Origin: Paraglaciecola algarum
Lineage (GTDB): Bacteria > Pseudomonadota > Gammaproteobacteria > Enterobacterales > Alteromonadaceae
DNA length: 64,000 nucleotides
Reading direction: 5' to 3'
Assembly (NCBI RefSeq): GCF_021532655.1
Contig: NZ_JAKGAS010000007.1
Location: forward strand, 186,001 to 250,000
Under the pieces are notes generated by a model, which was not told where the DNA came from, did no database searches, and was given only the letters and a program-made list of their open reading frames with translations. Below, one piece after another: positions 26,744 through 36,205 of the stretch (within the stretch, counting starts at the first letter, position 1; each line of letters starts with the position of its first letter). A program made the translations under genes and the position numbers.

Positions 26744-27385
26744 TTGCGTCATTGCATATTATTGTTTTTACTTATTAGTCTCCTCGGTACAAGTGGGTTA
26801 GCTTTCCCAGCTATACTTAAGATCCTCGATCAAAATGGCAATCCAGTGCCAAATCTAGTGGTTAGTGCTAAATTAGCAGAAGTACAATCTAAGTCGCCTG
26901 ACATTCTGGTTATGGATCAAATCAATAAACAATTTGAACCCCACATTTTAATCGTCAATAAAGGCCAGACGGTTAAGTTTCCAAATAGTGATAATATTCG
27001 TCACCATATTTACAGTTTTTCTAAACCTAAACCGTTCGAAATTAGAATGTATCAAGGAGGCGAAAGCAAAAATTTACGCTTTGAAGAATCGGGTATTGTG
27101 ATTTTGGGGTGTAATATTCACGATCAAATGTTGGGCTATATTTATATTACTGACAACGAAGTTGCTAAAATTACTAACAGTTTAGGTCAAGTTACACTTG
27201 ATATAAAAGCATCAGAAGTGCAGTTATGGCATGCTCGATTATCGAATAATCATATTGAACGCCAAACCATTAAAATTGATCCAGACAGTGACGAGACACA
27301 AGTAGTAAATGTTTATTTGTTTGCTGAAAAAGAACAACATAAATCCAGTAAGTTTTCTGCCCGTAAATTCAAAATTAAGGATTAA
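26744..27385 (+). CDS. cupredoxin-like periplasmic protein (methylamine-utilisation-type)
   Basis: A 213-residue protein with a signal peptide (about 1-20) and a cupredoxin-like domain in which H87/H88, C123, H126 and M129 (GCNIHDQM) are placed as type 1 copper ligands. A short carboxypeptidase-regulatory-like beta segment (KILDQNGNPVPNLVV) precedes it. Proteins of this sort are often labelled methylamine utilisation protein, but no methylamine genes are present here. It begins with TTG. The next gene, a GGDEF/EAL protein, starts 3 bp after its stop, so it may act as a periplasmic copper or redox input to that sensor. Confidence 0.75.
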   Translation: MRHCILLFLLISLLGTSGLAFPAILKILDQNGNPVPNLVVSAKLAEVQSKSPDILVMDQINKQFEPHILIVNKGQTVKFPNSDNIRHHIYSFSKPKPFEIRMYQGGESKNLRFEESGIVILGCNIHDQMLGYIYITDNEVAKITNSLGQVTLDIKASEVQLWHARLSNNHIERQTIKIDPDSDETQVVNVYLFAEKEQHKSSKFSARKFKIKD

Positions 27386-27388
27386 TGA

Positions 27389-29713
27389 GTGGCTGCTAAG
27401 TCTTTAAATCAAAGCATATTCAGACTTGTTGTTGGTGTTGTACTGCTCACCTCTTTAACCATTATTGTCAATGTTTGGTTAGCCACCACAGAGCAAGCTC
27501 AAAAAGGGTTAGATAGAGATTTAAAAGTTGCACAAAACGTTTTAGAACAAGTTTTATCTAATCGCGAAAATCTGTTGTTTAACTCAGCAGGTGTGTTAAC
27601 TGATGATTTTGGCTTCAAACAAGCTGTAGCTTCAGAAGATACACCAACCATAAAAAGTGCCTTGCAAAATCATGGGGCACGCATTAATGCTGATGTAATG
27701 GCGTTAATTTCCTTGAACGGAAAAAACATTGCAAGTACCCCAACTCTATTAGAGCCAGGCACAGAATTTCCCTATCAAAGTCTAATTCAAACAATGTTAT
27801 CTGATGGCGGCGCGTCAGCTCTGATCATGTTAGATAAGCAGTTATACCAAGTTATTATGCTCACAGTTGATGCGCCAGCTCCTCTTGCTATTGCCTTGGT
27901 TGGATTTAAGTTGGATCAAGGTTTGGTTAATCAACTAAATGATATTACGCAGTTAGAAACTACCATCGAGGTAGCAAAAAATGGCGCAGAAGAATTCTCA
28001 GTTAGTACTTTAGAAGATCCTGCAGCCCTTAAAGCGATTCAGCAAAATCAAACAGACTTAAATTGGTATTCAATTACTATCGCAAAAGATATTCCTTTTG
28101 TGTCTAGACAGTTTATCTTGGCAGATGAGTTTGGTTATCAAACTCAGATTACTTTGTCAGAAGATGTTGATAAATTATTTGCAGAGTTTAATCAGTTACA
28201 ACTAAATATTACTGTCATCGGCGCTTTAGCCATTGTAATAGCCATGTTGCTTGCAGCCTTATTTTCAAGAAAACTAGCTAAACCGTTAGTCACTTTATCA
28301 CAAGTGGCGCAACGAATTTCCTCAGGAAATTATACTACTAAGGTTGAGATACCGCCTAGCACCCAAGAATTAGACACCCTATCAACTGCATTCACTTCCA
28401 TGCAAAGCAATATAAAAACACGCGAAGAAAAAATAGTCTTCCAGGCTAGGCACGACACCTTAACGTCCCTATCCAATAGGCACTACATTGAAACTTTACT
28501 TGATCAGAGGTTTGTCGAGGGGCAACCTTTTTTAGCCATAGGTATTAATATTTTTGGTTTTAGAGGCATCAACGATATTTTTGGTTATCACAATGGCGAC
28601 TTATGTTTAAAAGAACTCGCTAGCCGAGTGGCAAAGCTAGACGGTTTAGCAGCGCGATTAACTGGCGGCGAGTTACTCTGGGTACCAAGCAAACACCTAG
28701 AACTTAGTGACATCGAAAAAATTAAAATTGAATTAGAAAAACCCATTGATAAGGGTGAAGTAGTGATCAATTTGAAAGTTGCTATGGGATTACTTTATTG
28801 CCCGGAAGATGCCAAAGATGCTGAGCAACTATTTAGACGCATGAACATAGTGCTAGATGAAGCACAAATTTCTAGGCAATTTATTTTACGATATGACTTT
28901 GCGTTAGAGGATAAATACTTACGTAGACTATCCATTATTACCGAGCTTAAAAATACCTTAACGCATGCGCAACATGAGTTAAATTTGTTTTACCAGCCTA
29001 AGTTAAACCTAAAAACTGGTAAGGTTGAAAGTGTAGAGGCGCTAATTAGATGGACCAATGCTAAGTTAGGTTTCGTATCCCCAGAAGACTTTATCGCCAC
29101 GGCTGAACATGCTGGCTTTATTGAATTGGTCACCCAGTGGGTAATCGAACGAGCCATCAAAGATGCAGCGACATTTCAAGATAGTAAGTTAACACTAACC
29201 ATCGCCATAAACCTTTCTGCTAGAGATGTAATGAATACTAAATTACTCTCACTTATCAAGCAAAAATTAGCAGAATACCAACTCGATTCCACAAGTGTAT
29301 CCTTCGAAATTACAGAAGGCGACTTGGTCAAAGATCACCAAAAAGCAATTGAACATTTAAAAGCATTTCAAGCCTCTGGATTTAGTATTGCTATTGATGA
29401 CTTCGGTACAGGCTATTCATCAATGGCTTATTTACAAAGCCTACCCGTGAATACCCTTAAAGTTGATAAAAGCTTTGTACTCAACTTAGATACTCAGGTG
29501 GGCGACCAACAAATTGTTAAAACAGTTATCAGTTTAGCCCATGCTTTTGAACTGACGGTTGTGGCTGAAGGTATTGAAAACTTGCCAACATTGCAATTAT
29601 TAGCACAATGGGGATGCGAATGGGCTCAGGGTTATTACATTTGTAAACCTGCTCCTGCAGAGCAATTAATTAAATGGTGTCACGAAAATAAAAACACTCA
29701 ATGGTTAACCTAA
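27389..29713 (+). CDS. membrane sensor with HAMP, degenerate GGDEF and EAL domains
   Basis: A 774-residue inner-membrane protein with TM1 (about 12-32), a periplasmic sensory domain of about 235 residues, TM2 (about 270-292), HAMP (about 293-345), a GGDEF-like domain whose signature is degenerate (GGELL at about 425), and an EAL domain (about 515-765). The EAL domain keeps the phosphodiesterase residues: EAL at about 549, NLSARD, EITEGD, DDFGTGYSS, VDKSF and AEGIE. I infer a c-di-GMP phosphodiesterase controlled by a periplasmic signal, with the GGDEF part regulatory. It starts with GTG 3 bp after the cupredoxin stop, and the DUF3034 gene follows after 1 bp. Confidence 0.88.
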   Translation: MAAKSLNQSIFRLVVGVVLLTSLTIIVNVWLATTEQAQKGLDRDLKVAQNVLEQVLSNRENLLFNSAGVLTDDFGFKQAVASEDTPTIKSALQNHGARINADVMALISLNGKNIASTPTLLEPGTEFPYQSLIQTMLSDGGASALIMLDKQLYQVIMLTVDAPAPLAIALVGFKLDQGLVNQLNDITQLETTIEVAKNGAEEFSVSTLEDPAALKAIQQNQTDLNWYSITIAKDIPFVSRQFILADEFGYQTQITLSEDVDKLFAEFNQLQLNITVIGALAIVIAMLLAALFSRKLAKPLVTLSQVAQRISSGNYTTKVEIPPSTQELDTLSTAFTSMQSNIKTREEKIVFQARHDTLTSLSNRHYIETLLDQRFVEGQPFLAIGINIFGFRGINDIFGYHNGDLCLKELASRVAKLDGLAARLTGGELLWVPSKHLELSDIEKIKIELEKPIDKGEVVINLKVAMGLLYCPEDAKDAEQLFRRMNIVLDEAQISRQFILRYDFALEDKYLRRLSIITELKNTLTHAQHELNLFYQPKLNLKTGKVESVEALIRWTNAKLGFVSPEDFIATAEHAGFIELVTQWVIERAIKDAATFQDSKLTLTIAINLSARDVMNTKLLSLIKQKLAEYQLDSTSVSFEITEGDLVKDHQKAIEHLKAFQASGFSIAIDDFGTGYSSMAYLQSLPVNTLKVDKSFVLNLDTQVGDQQIVKTVISLAHAFELTVVAEGIENLPTLQLLAQWGCEWAQGYYICKPAPAEQLIKWCHENKNTQWLT

Positions 29714-29714
29714 T

Positions 29715-30569
29715 ATGATCAAAAAACCTAAAATCATCAAAAACTTAACTGCTGTTATGTTTATTGTTTTTTCTCATCATAGTCTAGCTGCAGATGGAAA
29801 ACTTATAGGTACTGCTGGCTTAAGTCAGGTAGAAGGTTCAGGGGGTGGAGGTTTAGTGCCTTGGGCTACTTTGTCTGGCTATGATAGCCAAGACCAAATG
29901 TCAGTGAACGTATTTACTACCCAAGTTGATCTCGATGATTATCGATTAAATGTAGTAGGTATCAACGCTTCTTTTTATGACAGAGTGGAAATTAGTGCAG
30001 CCCAACATAGGTTTGATTTGAAAACCCTAGGTGGTGACATCAAACAAAATGTCTTCGGCGTTAAATATAAGCTGTATGGCGATGTGGTCTATTCAACTTG
30101 GCCACAAATAAGCGCAGGATTACAACACAAGCAATTACAAGACGGCACAATAGCTCAAGCTGTTGGCGCACAAAATAATAGCAGTGGCACTGATTATTAT
30201 TTAGCTGCAACTAAAGTACATTTAGGAGCAATTGCAGGTTATAACGCAGTATGGAATCTAACCGCTAGAGCAACCAAAGCCAACGAGATGGGCTTACTGG
30301 GTTTTGGAGGAGTAAATAATAACTCCTATCAAGTCATGTTGGAAGCGTCAGCTGGCATATTGTTCAGTCGACATTTAGCTGTAGGTGTTGAATATAGACA
30401 AAAACCCGACAATTTAGGTCTTGGCGAAGATGATTGGACAGATTTTTTTGTCAGTTATATTCCTACCAAAAGTGTCAATGTAACCTTGGCTTGGGCTAAT
30501 TTAGGCACAATTGCCGGAGCTGAGAAACAACAAGGCATTTATTTATCTCTAAACGGACAGGTTTGGTAA
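29715..30569 (+). CDS. DUF3034 family exported protein
   Basis: A 284-residue protein with a signal peptide (about 1-26) and the DUF3034 pattern (GTAGLSQVEGSGGGGLVPWA, VNVFTTQVDLDDYRLNVVG, VEYRQKPDNL). The alternating amphipathic strands and closing aromatic residue (QVW) suggest an outer-membrane beta-barrel, which is my inference. It is embedded between the GGDEF/EAL gene and a lipoprotein haemoglobin with gaps of 1 and 4 bp, so all four genes form one operon. Confidence 0.8.
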   Translation: MIKKPKIIKNLTAVMFIVFSHHSLAADGKLIGTAGLSQVEGSGGGGLVPWATLSGYDSQDQMSVNVFTTQVDLDDYRLNVVGINASFYDRVEISAAQHRFDLKTLGGDIKQNVFGVKYKLYGDVVYSTWPQISAGLQHKQLQDGTIAQAVGAQNNSSGTDYYLAATKVHLGAIAGYNAVWNLTARATKANEMGLLGFGGVNNNSYQVMLEASAGILFSRHLAVGVEYRQKPDNLGLGEDDWTDFFVSYIPTKSVNVTLAWANLGTIAGAEKQQGIYLSLNGQVW

Positions 30570-30573
30570 AGCT

Positions 30574-30984
30574 ATGAAAAAAACACTTATATTATTGATA
30601 CTCGTTCTCGCTGGGTGTGCATCTACCCATTCATCAATTTATCAACAAATGGGTGGTCAAGAAAAAGTAGTGGAGGTGGTGGAAAACTTTATTACGGAGA
30701 TAGAGTACGACTCTAGAATGTTTGAGTATTTTAAAGATTCAGATGTTGACAGGTTTCACCAAAAACTAATTGAACATCTTTGCTATCTGACGGGTGGTCC
30801 CTGCAAATATACAGGTGATGAAATGCGTCAAGTACATGCAGGAATGAACATCAACGAAGCGGATTTTAATCACGGTGTTGATCTATTTATTAATGCGATG
30901 GAAAAAGCAAACATTTCCCATCCAATACAAAATAAGATACTTGCAGTACTGGCTCCCACCAGAAAAGACATAATCTATTTGTAA
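30574..30984 (+). CDS. lipoprotein group 1 truncated haemoglobin
   Basis: A 136-residue protein that starts with a lipoprotein signal (lipobox LAGC, Cys15 lipidated; Ala at +2 favours the outer membrane). A 2-on-2 globin domain follows, with SIYQQMGG, FHQKLIEHLCYLTGGP and the likely proximal haem ligand His88 in RQVHAGMNI. Being membrane-tethered outside the cytoplasm is unusual for a truncated globin and suggests periplasmic O2/NO binding or sensing. It is the last gene of the cupredoxin-c-di-GMP operon. Confidence 0.85.
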   Translation: MKKTLILLILVLAGCASTHSSIYQQMGGQEKVVEVVENFITEIEYDSRMFEYFKDSDVDRFHQKLIEHLCYLTGGPCKYTGDEMRQVHAGMNINEADFNHGVDLFINAMEKANISHPIQNKILAVLAPTRKDIIYL

Positions 30985-31028
30985 CTTACAACTAACGGGC
31001 AATTTGCAAAACAGATACTGAAGAATGA

Positions 31029-31059
31029 ATTAGCTACCTATATATGGAAGGTAGCTAAT
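31029..31059. terminator. hairpin between convergent genes
   Basis: ATTAGCTACC (31029-31038) pairs with GGTAGCTAAT (31050-31059) around an 11-nt loop, between the globin gene and the convergent hypothetical gene. It is probably a shared transcription end, although there is no T-run. Confidence 0.55.
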
Positions 31060-31084
31060 CTAATTCCAAGTATGATTGGGAATA

Positions 31085-31417
31085 TTAGAAAGTATTACTA
31101 TTTGAATTATGAACCACTGCCAATAATTTTGCTGGTTTCTCGACTTTTTTGTGAGCGATAACTTTTATCAACATTTGTTGAGGATCAAACTGCACTGTGG
31201 CCATTGCGTTAGGGTTTTGTTGCTCCATCTTAAAGGCTAACTCTTTTTGTTGAGTTAGATATTTTTCACTTGTTGAAATTAATGAAGATGTACAGCTCTG
31301 ATCGATTGTGTACGCTTTCAAATTAACACAATTAAACATACTTTTGGGAGCATCTTTTGCAAAAATAGCACTCGAAAAAAAGTATAAGATGACAACTGAT
31401 AATATTTTGATACGCAT
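31085..31417 (-). CDS. secreted hypothetical protein (110 aa)
   Basis: I do not recognise this protein. It has a clear signal peptide (MRIKILSVVILYFFSSAIFA) and a small mature domain with two cysteines (about residues 30 and 42) that may pair. The ATG start is well placed before the signal peptide. It is convergent with the globin gene and has no operon partner. Confidence 0.6.
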   Translation of the reverse strand: MRIKILSVVILYFFSSAIFAKDAPKSMFNCVNLKAYTIDQSCTSSLISTSEKYLTQQKELAFKMEQQNPNAMATVQFDPQQMLIKVIAHKKVEKPAKLLAVVHNSNSNTF

Positions 31418-31767
31418 ATGAAATTACCTCTAAAATTACATTTCATTTACATAATAGCACAAGAGGGAAAGCAAAAGAATCACAGTTTTATTACAGTAAT
31501 GTGACAGTGGGATATTATTTTATATTACTCCTATATTCTTATTCACTATAAGCATCTTCATCCCCTGTAAAAAATGGCTAATCACTACAACGAAAAATAT
31601 GTGCTTTTTAAAGAAAGAGCCAACCTATATAGGTTAGTAACAAATAATAGGTGCACCGAAAAAATCGTACAACGCCGAATTTGTTGCATTGCTCACAGAA
31701 TATTCACTATAAGATTTGAAGCTTTTTAGCTACCATTCCATTAAAGTACCATTTACAGATCATTAAC
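31418..31767. other. intergenic region, promoters only
   Basis: A 350-bp divergent region between the small secreted protein and the large cytochrome gene. No gene is seen. It must contain the promoters of both, but I see no convincing consensus elements or repeats. Confidence 0.35.
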
Positions 31768-34700
31768 ATGAAATTCTTAAAAACTCTCGTCATAACCAGC
31801 TTTTTAGCTAGCTCTTTCTCTTCCATAGCTGAAGATAAAAAAGTCGACTTGGACCTTAGAATAAAAAGCTTTTCTATCCCGGAAGACATAAAAGTTGATG
31901 TATGGGCTGACACCTCGCTGACCAAAAACCCTAGTTATTTCTATTTTGATTCCAATGGTCGAATGCTGATGACTGAAATATATCGAATTGGAAAAGGTGT
32001 AGGAGACGTAAGAGGCTTCTCTAAAGAGGCAACCATAGCCGATATTCAAATAGAAACTTTAGACGACCGTTTAAAGTTGTATAAAGACTTTGCTCAGGAA
32101 TTCCCACAAAATCAGGGACGCACAGTATCAGATAAAATTGTATTAATAGAAGACACAAATAATGATGGAAAAGCCGATAGTTCTAAGGTTTTTGCTGAAG
32201 GGTTTGACCACCCTCTCGATGGATTAGCTGCGGGTGTAATCGAACGTGATAACAAGGTGTATTTCACCAATCTACCTAACCTGTGGATGTTAGAAGACAT
32301 TAATAATGACGGAGTAGCAGATAAAAAAGAGTCATTGCAAACAGGTTTTGGTACCCGAGTCAGTTTTTTGGGGCATGACATGCACGGTTTGGCTTGGGGA
32401 CCAGATGGACGTTTATATTGGTCCTTAGGTGACCGTGGATACGATTTAAAAACCAAAGAAGGAAATCATTTTTTTGCAGCTAATTTTGGCGCTGTTTTTC
32501 GTTCAGATCCCGATGGCTCACATATTGAAATTTTTTATCATGGCTTACGGAATCCACAAGAATTAGTATTTGACGAATATGGTAACTTATTTACTGCAGA
32601 TAATGATGGTGATCACGGTGATTTAGAACGTATCAATCATTTAATAGAAGGTGGTGATTCAGGTTGGCATGCAGGGCATCAAAACATAATGAGCTTTACG
32701 CCTAAGTTGGGCTTACGTTCTTCTAAATATACAGGTAATGCAAAAATACCAGTAGCTTGGTTAGTTAACGATATGTCTGTCATTCGTAACAAAAAACAAC
32801 CGGCTTTTATGTTACCAGGTATTGGTCAATTGTACCGAGGCCCTTCAGGTTTAACTTACAATCCATCTAACTATTTGGGTGAAAAATGGCGTAACCACTT
32901 CTTTGTAGCACAATATGGCGGGGCGCCTACCCGTTCTTACATTTCTAGCTTTAAGAACCAAACAAATGGCGCGTCATTTTTAACCAAAGAGATTAAAGAA
33001 TTTGCCCGAGGCATTAATGTAGCAGACATCGACTTTGGCTTAGATGGCCGATTTTATATATCTGAGTTCAACTTTGGTGGTTGGGAGAACTCTGACGAAG
33101 GAGCTGTATACGCGCTTGATTTGCTAGATAGCCCAACAGAGCTAGAGCAACGAAACAAAAAATATCATCAATTATTAATCGCTGACTACGGCAAAAAATC
33201 TATCAATGAGCTAGCTGAATTATTGGCTATAGATCATCAGCGCATCCGCCAGCAGGCACAATTTGAGCTAGCTAAACGAGGCCAGCAAGCTTTTACTTTA
33301 TTTGACAGTCTTGCTCACAATCCTAAAAAAAATACTTTTTCTCGTATTCATAGTATTTGGGGGTTAAGTCAGTTGGTTTTCAACCACACTATAAAGTCAG
33401 AACAATTAGCGAGTTTAATTCCATTACTAAAAGACAAAAACGAACAAGTTCGTATCCAGACGGCTAGAGTTTTAGGTGACCACAAAGCTAAATTTGCGGA
33501 AATTGAATTAATTAATGCCTTGTCTGATACTAATGCGCAAGTCGCCATGTATGCCGCAAATGGTTTAGGTAGGATTAGCTCTTCATCGGCAATTCCGACT
33601 GTCATTAAGAAACTGGAAATGACTCAAGATAATGACTTATGGTTACGTCATAGTTTAGTTATGGCATTAAAAGGTGCGCCTAAACAAAGCTGGATCCATC
33701 ACAAAACCCATTCATCGAAAGATGTGCGTATGGGTGTGTTATTAGCGCTTCGCGCGTTAAAAGATCCACAAGTTGCAGACTTCTTACAAGATACCTATCA
33801 AGTCATAGTAGATGAAGCTATTATAGCGATTGACGATAAAGAGTTAACTGCAGTGCGCGGTAAAGTCGCCGAATTGCTAGATCCAAACTTAGTCGCAACT
33901 ACGCCAGAACAAGCTTATATACATCACAGAATTATCAATGCCAACTTTAACCAAGGCGGTACGGCAGACGCGAAAAGATTACTAAATTATGCCAGCCATA
34001 AGGGTTTGAATGAGGATTTAGCATCTGAAGCATTAGCCGCTATTGAAGGATGGAATGATCTTAATCCTATCGACACAATTACTGGCCTACCTAGTTTGGC
34101 AAACAAACAACGTGCCTCTATCAGCAACATAGTTAAACAACAACTACCTAGTATTTTCAGCAATACCACTGGTACGTCTTTAGTCCAAGCCATGCGTATT
34201 GCCAAACAAGTGAATTTTGAATTATCACCAGACGTATTATCTAAAATTGCCAAAGATACTTCAGCTAATATGGATATCCGCTCCCAAGCACTTCAATCAC
34301 TGAGTGAGCTCAACAAAGAACTAGGGATTAATGTGAGTAAAACTTTATTGGAAGATCCTTCTGACAAAATCAAAGCTGTTGCATTAGGTGTGCTTAGCCA
34401 ACAAAACCATGCAAGTGCCAACATGGCAATTGAGCGCTTTATAGCGTCAGACTCAGTTAAGTTACAACAAATTGGTTTGGCTAATATTTCTGCTAAAACC
34501 AATAATGTCATCGACAAATTATTGATTGATAAATTGAGTGCTTTAATTTCTGGAAAAGGGAAAAATGCCATCATATTGGAATTACTCAATGCAGCAGAAA
34601 AATCTAGTAACCAACAAATAAAAGCTTTATTTAACCAGTATAACCAAAGCTTAGAAGGCGCTAGTTTATTGACAAAATTTGCTGGTTCGCTAAGTGGCGG

Positions 34701-35139
34701 TGATCGCAAAGCTGGTGAAGAAGTTTTCTTTACTAGTGGCGCTGCACAATGTGTACGTTGTCACACCGTCAATGGTAAGGGCTCTAATGTAGGTCCAGAC
34801 TTAAGTAATATTGGTCAACACAATAATGAAAGATACTTACTTGAAGCCATGATCGACCCTAGCGCCACCATAGCGCCTGGATTCGGTACCTTCAATCTGA
34901 CCTTAAATGATGGAAAGGTGGTAAGTGGTTTATTTTATAAAGAAACCCCGACTGCCATTACCTTAGGTGAAAAAGGCAAAACATTAACCACCTATAAAAA
35001 ATCTGATATTAATCAAATTCAGAGACCACCTTCAGGCATGCCTCCGATGAACTATTTGCTCAACAATGAACAATTACGCGATTTAACTGCCTATTTAGCC
35101 AGTTTAAAAAACAATAAAAAAGTTAATACCGGCCATTAA
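31768..35139 (+). CDS. periplasmic propeller-HEAT-cytochrome c protein (PVC-type CxxCH)
   Basis: A 1123-residue exported protein (signal peptide about 1-21). The N-terminal half (about 30-450) is a beta-propeller dehydrogenase-like domain with repeated DxNxDGxAD calcium-type loops and GLAWGPDGRLYWSLGDRG. It is followed by HEAT-like helical repeats (about 480-930) and a C-terminal cytochrome c domain. The haem motif is C995-VRC-H999, and the axial methionine is probably in the PPSGMPPMNYLL segment. This architecture is common in Planctomycetes and Bacteroidetes and is usually annotated as a PVC-type haem-binding protein. Its substrate is unknown. A lipoprotein isomerase gene follows after 24 bp, suggesting joint action on a sugar-like compound in the periplasm. 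Confidence 0.87.
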   Translation: MKFLKTLVITSFLASSFSSIAEDKKVDLDLRIKSFSIPEDIKVDVWADTSLTKNPSYFYFDSNGRMLMTEIYRIGKGVGDVRGFSKEATIADIQIETLDDRLKLYKDFAQEFPQNQGRTVSDKIVLIEDTNNDGKADSSKVFAEGFDHPLDGLAAGVIERDNKVYFTNLPNLWMLEDINNDGVADKKESLQTGFGTRVSFLGHDMHGLAWGPDGRLYWSLGDRGYDLKTKEGNHFFAANFGAVFRSDPDGSHIEIFYHGLRNPQELVFDEYGNLFTADNDGDHGDLERINHLIEGGDSGWHAGHQNIMSFTPKLGLRSSKYTGNAKIPVAWLVNDMSVIRNKKQPAFMLPGIGQLYRGPSGLTYNPSNYLGEKWRNHFFVAQYGGAPTRSYISSFKNQTNGASFLTKEIKEFARGINVADIDFGLDGRFYISEFNFGGWENSDEGAVYALDLLDSPTELEQRNKKYHQLLIADYGKKSINELAELLAIDHQRIRQQAQFELAKRGQQAFTLFDSLAHNPKKNTFSRIHSIWGLSQLVFNHTIKSEQLASLIPLLKDKNEQVRIQTARVLGDHKAKFAEIELINALSDTNAQVAMYAANGLGRISSSSAIPTVIKKLEMTQDNDLWLRHSLVMALKGAPKQSWIHHKTHSSKDVRMGVLLALRALKDPQVADFLQDTYQVIVDEAIIAIDDKELTAVRGKVAELLDPNLVATTPEQAYIHHRIINANFNQGGTADAKRLLNYASHKGLNEDLASEALAAIEGWNDLNPIDTITGLPSLANKQRASISNIVKQQLPSIFSNTTGTSLVQAMRIAKQVNFELSPDVLSKIAKDTSANMDIRSQALQSLSELNKELGINVSKTLLEDPSDKIKAVALGVLSQQNHASANMAIERFIASDSVKLQQIGLANISAKTNNVIDKLLIDKLSALISGKGKNAIILELLNAAEKSSNQQIKALFNQYNQSLEGASLLTKFAGSLSGGDRKAGEEVFFTSGAAQCVRCHTVNGKGSNVGPDLSNIGQHNNERYLLEAMIDPSATIAPGFGTFNLTLNDGKVVSGLFYKETPTAITLGEKGKTLTTYKKSDINQIQRPPSGMPPMNYLLNNEQLRDLTAYLASLKNNKKVNTGH

Positions 35140-35163
35140 CAGGCCAAACAAAAAGGAACCACT

Positions 35164-36042
35164 ATGAAACATATCCTCATCATTAGCGCAATGCTGTTCA
35201 GCCTGATTGGTTTGACAGCTTGCGGTGAAAGTAAATCTCCCGCTTCAACAAAAATTGAAGTACCACCGGTCAGCGTGCAGCTTTGGTCGGTAAAAGATGC
35301 TCTAAACGAAGATTTTAAAGGTACTTTAGAAAAACTAGCTGATATGGGATTCCAAGGAGTTGAGTTTGCTGGCAACTATGGCGAGTACGCCGAAGATCCA
35401 GCTGGCTTAAAAGCTTACCTTACTTCAATCGGACTTAAAGCCAGTGGGGCGCATGTCGGCTTTCAGCATCTAGGTGCAGATAAATTAGATGACACGCTAA
35501 ACTTTCTCAAAGCCGTCGGTATTGATTTAGTAATTATTCCTTATGATCAAAGGGCATTTAGCACAGATGGTGTGGATAGCTTAACAAGTGATTTAGTAAG
35601 ATTGTCTGAAGTGTTAGCTAAAAAAAATATGACTATTGGTTATCATAATCATGACCATGAATTTAACACTTATTTGGATGCAACGTTTTGGGATTACATT
35701 GCCACAAACACACCACAAAGCGTTTTACTTCAGTTGGATGTAGGCTGGGTAAATTTTGCAGGTAAAGACGCGGTTGAGTATGTTAAACGTTATCCTGGAC
35801 GTACTTTAACTACACATCTTAAAATACGTCACTATCACGGTCCAAACAGAACACCACAAGGCGCCAGCCCGATTTTAGGGGATGATGACTATGACTGGGC
35901 TACATTAATTAAAACCCAAGCAAAGGTTGGTGGTACTCGCTGGTTAGTATTGGAGCAAGAAGAATACCCTGATGGCTTTAGCTCAATGCAAGCTGTAGCA
36001 AAATCTAAAATCGGTTTAGATAAAATTATTAGTACACTTTAA
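35164..36042 (+). CDS. lipoprotein sugar phosphate isomerase/epimerase-like protein
   Basis: A 292-residue TIM-barrel protein of the AP-endonuclease-2/xylose-isomerase-like family. It has QLWSVKDAL, GFQGVEFAGNYG, IGYHNHDHEF and VLLQLDVGWVNFAG, with His/Glu/Asp residues placed as metal ligands. Uniquely for a nominally cytoplasmic family, it begins with a lipoprotein signal (LTAC, Cys20), so it is anchored outside the inner membrane. It probably works with the preceding cytochrome protein. A real epimerase/isomerase or lyase activity on oxidised sugars is plausible but unproven. Confidence 0.85.
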   Translation: MKHILIISAMLFSLIGLTACGESKSPASTKIEVPPVSVQLWSVKDALNEDFKGTLEKLADMGFQGVEFAGNYGEYAEDPAGLKAYLTSIGLKASGAHVGFQHLGADKLDDTLNFLKAVGIDLVIIPYDQRAFSTDGVDSLTSDLVRLSEVLAKKNMTIGYHNHDHEFNTYLDATFWDYIATNTPQSVLLQLDVGWVNFAGKDAVEYVKRYPGRTLTTHLKIRHYHGPNRTPQGASPILGDDDYDWATLIKTQAKVGGTRWLVLEQEEYPDGFSSMQAVAKSKIGLDKIISTL

Positions 36043-36057
36043 CTCAAGCCTCCTATG

Positions 36058-36096
36058 AACCTCAGTCGAATTCTACTAATTCGACTGAGGTTTTTT
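36058..36096 (+). terminator. rho-independent terminator after the isomerase gene
   Basis: AACCTCAGTCGAATT (36058-36072) and AATTCGACTGAGGTT (36078-36092) form a perfect 15-bp stem with a CTACT loop, followed by a T6 run. It starts 15 bp after the stop codon. Confidence 0.93.
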
Positions 36097-36150
36097 ATTT
36101 TCTATCTATCAATTCTTAAAAACACTTTTAAAACCTGCAAACATTCCCTG

Positions 36151-36177
36151 TTGACTGAGACAATATTTGGGTAAACT
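36151..36177 (+). promoter_or_regulatory. possible promoter of ubiE
   Basis: TTGACT (36151-36156) is a 5/6 match to -35. TAAACT (36172-36177) is a 4/6 match to -10 after a short 15-nt spacer. It lies just upstream of the ubiE start chosen here, which argues against translation from the further upstream ATG at 36167. Confidence 0.35.
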
Positions 36178-36205
36178 AGCTTTATATGAAATCCAAGGAA
36201 CACAC

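Noticed and set aside
26744..27385. methylamine dehydrogenase system
   Set aside because: The cupredoxin-like protein is often labelled methylamine utilisation, but no mau structural or maturation genes are present in the window.
36167..36205. 13-codon extension upstream of ubiE
   Set aside because: No ribosome site lies before 36167, while AAGGAA precedes the ATG at 36206. A likely -10 element also overlaps the extension.
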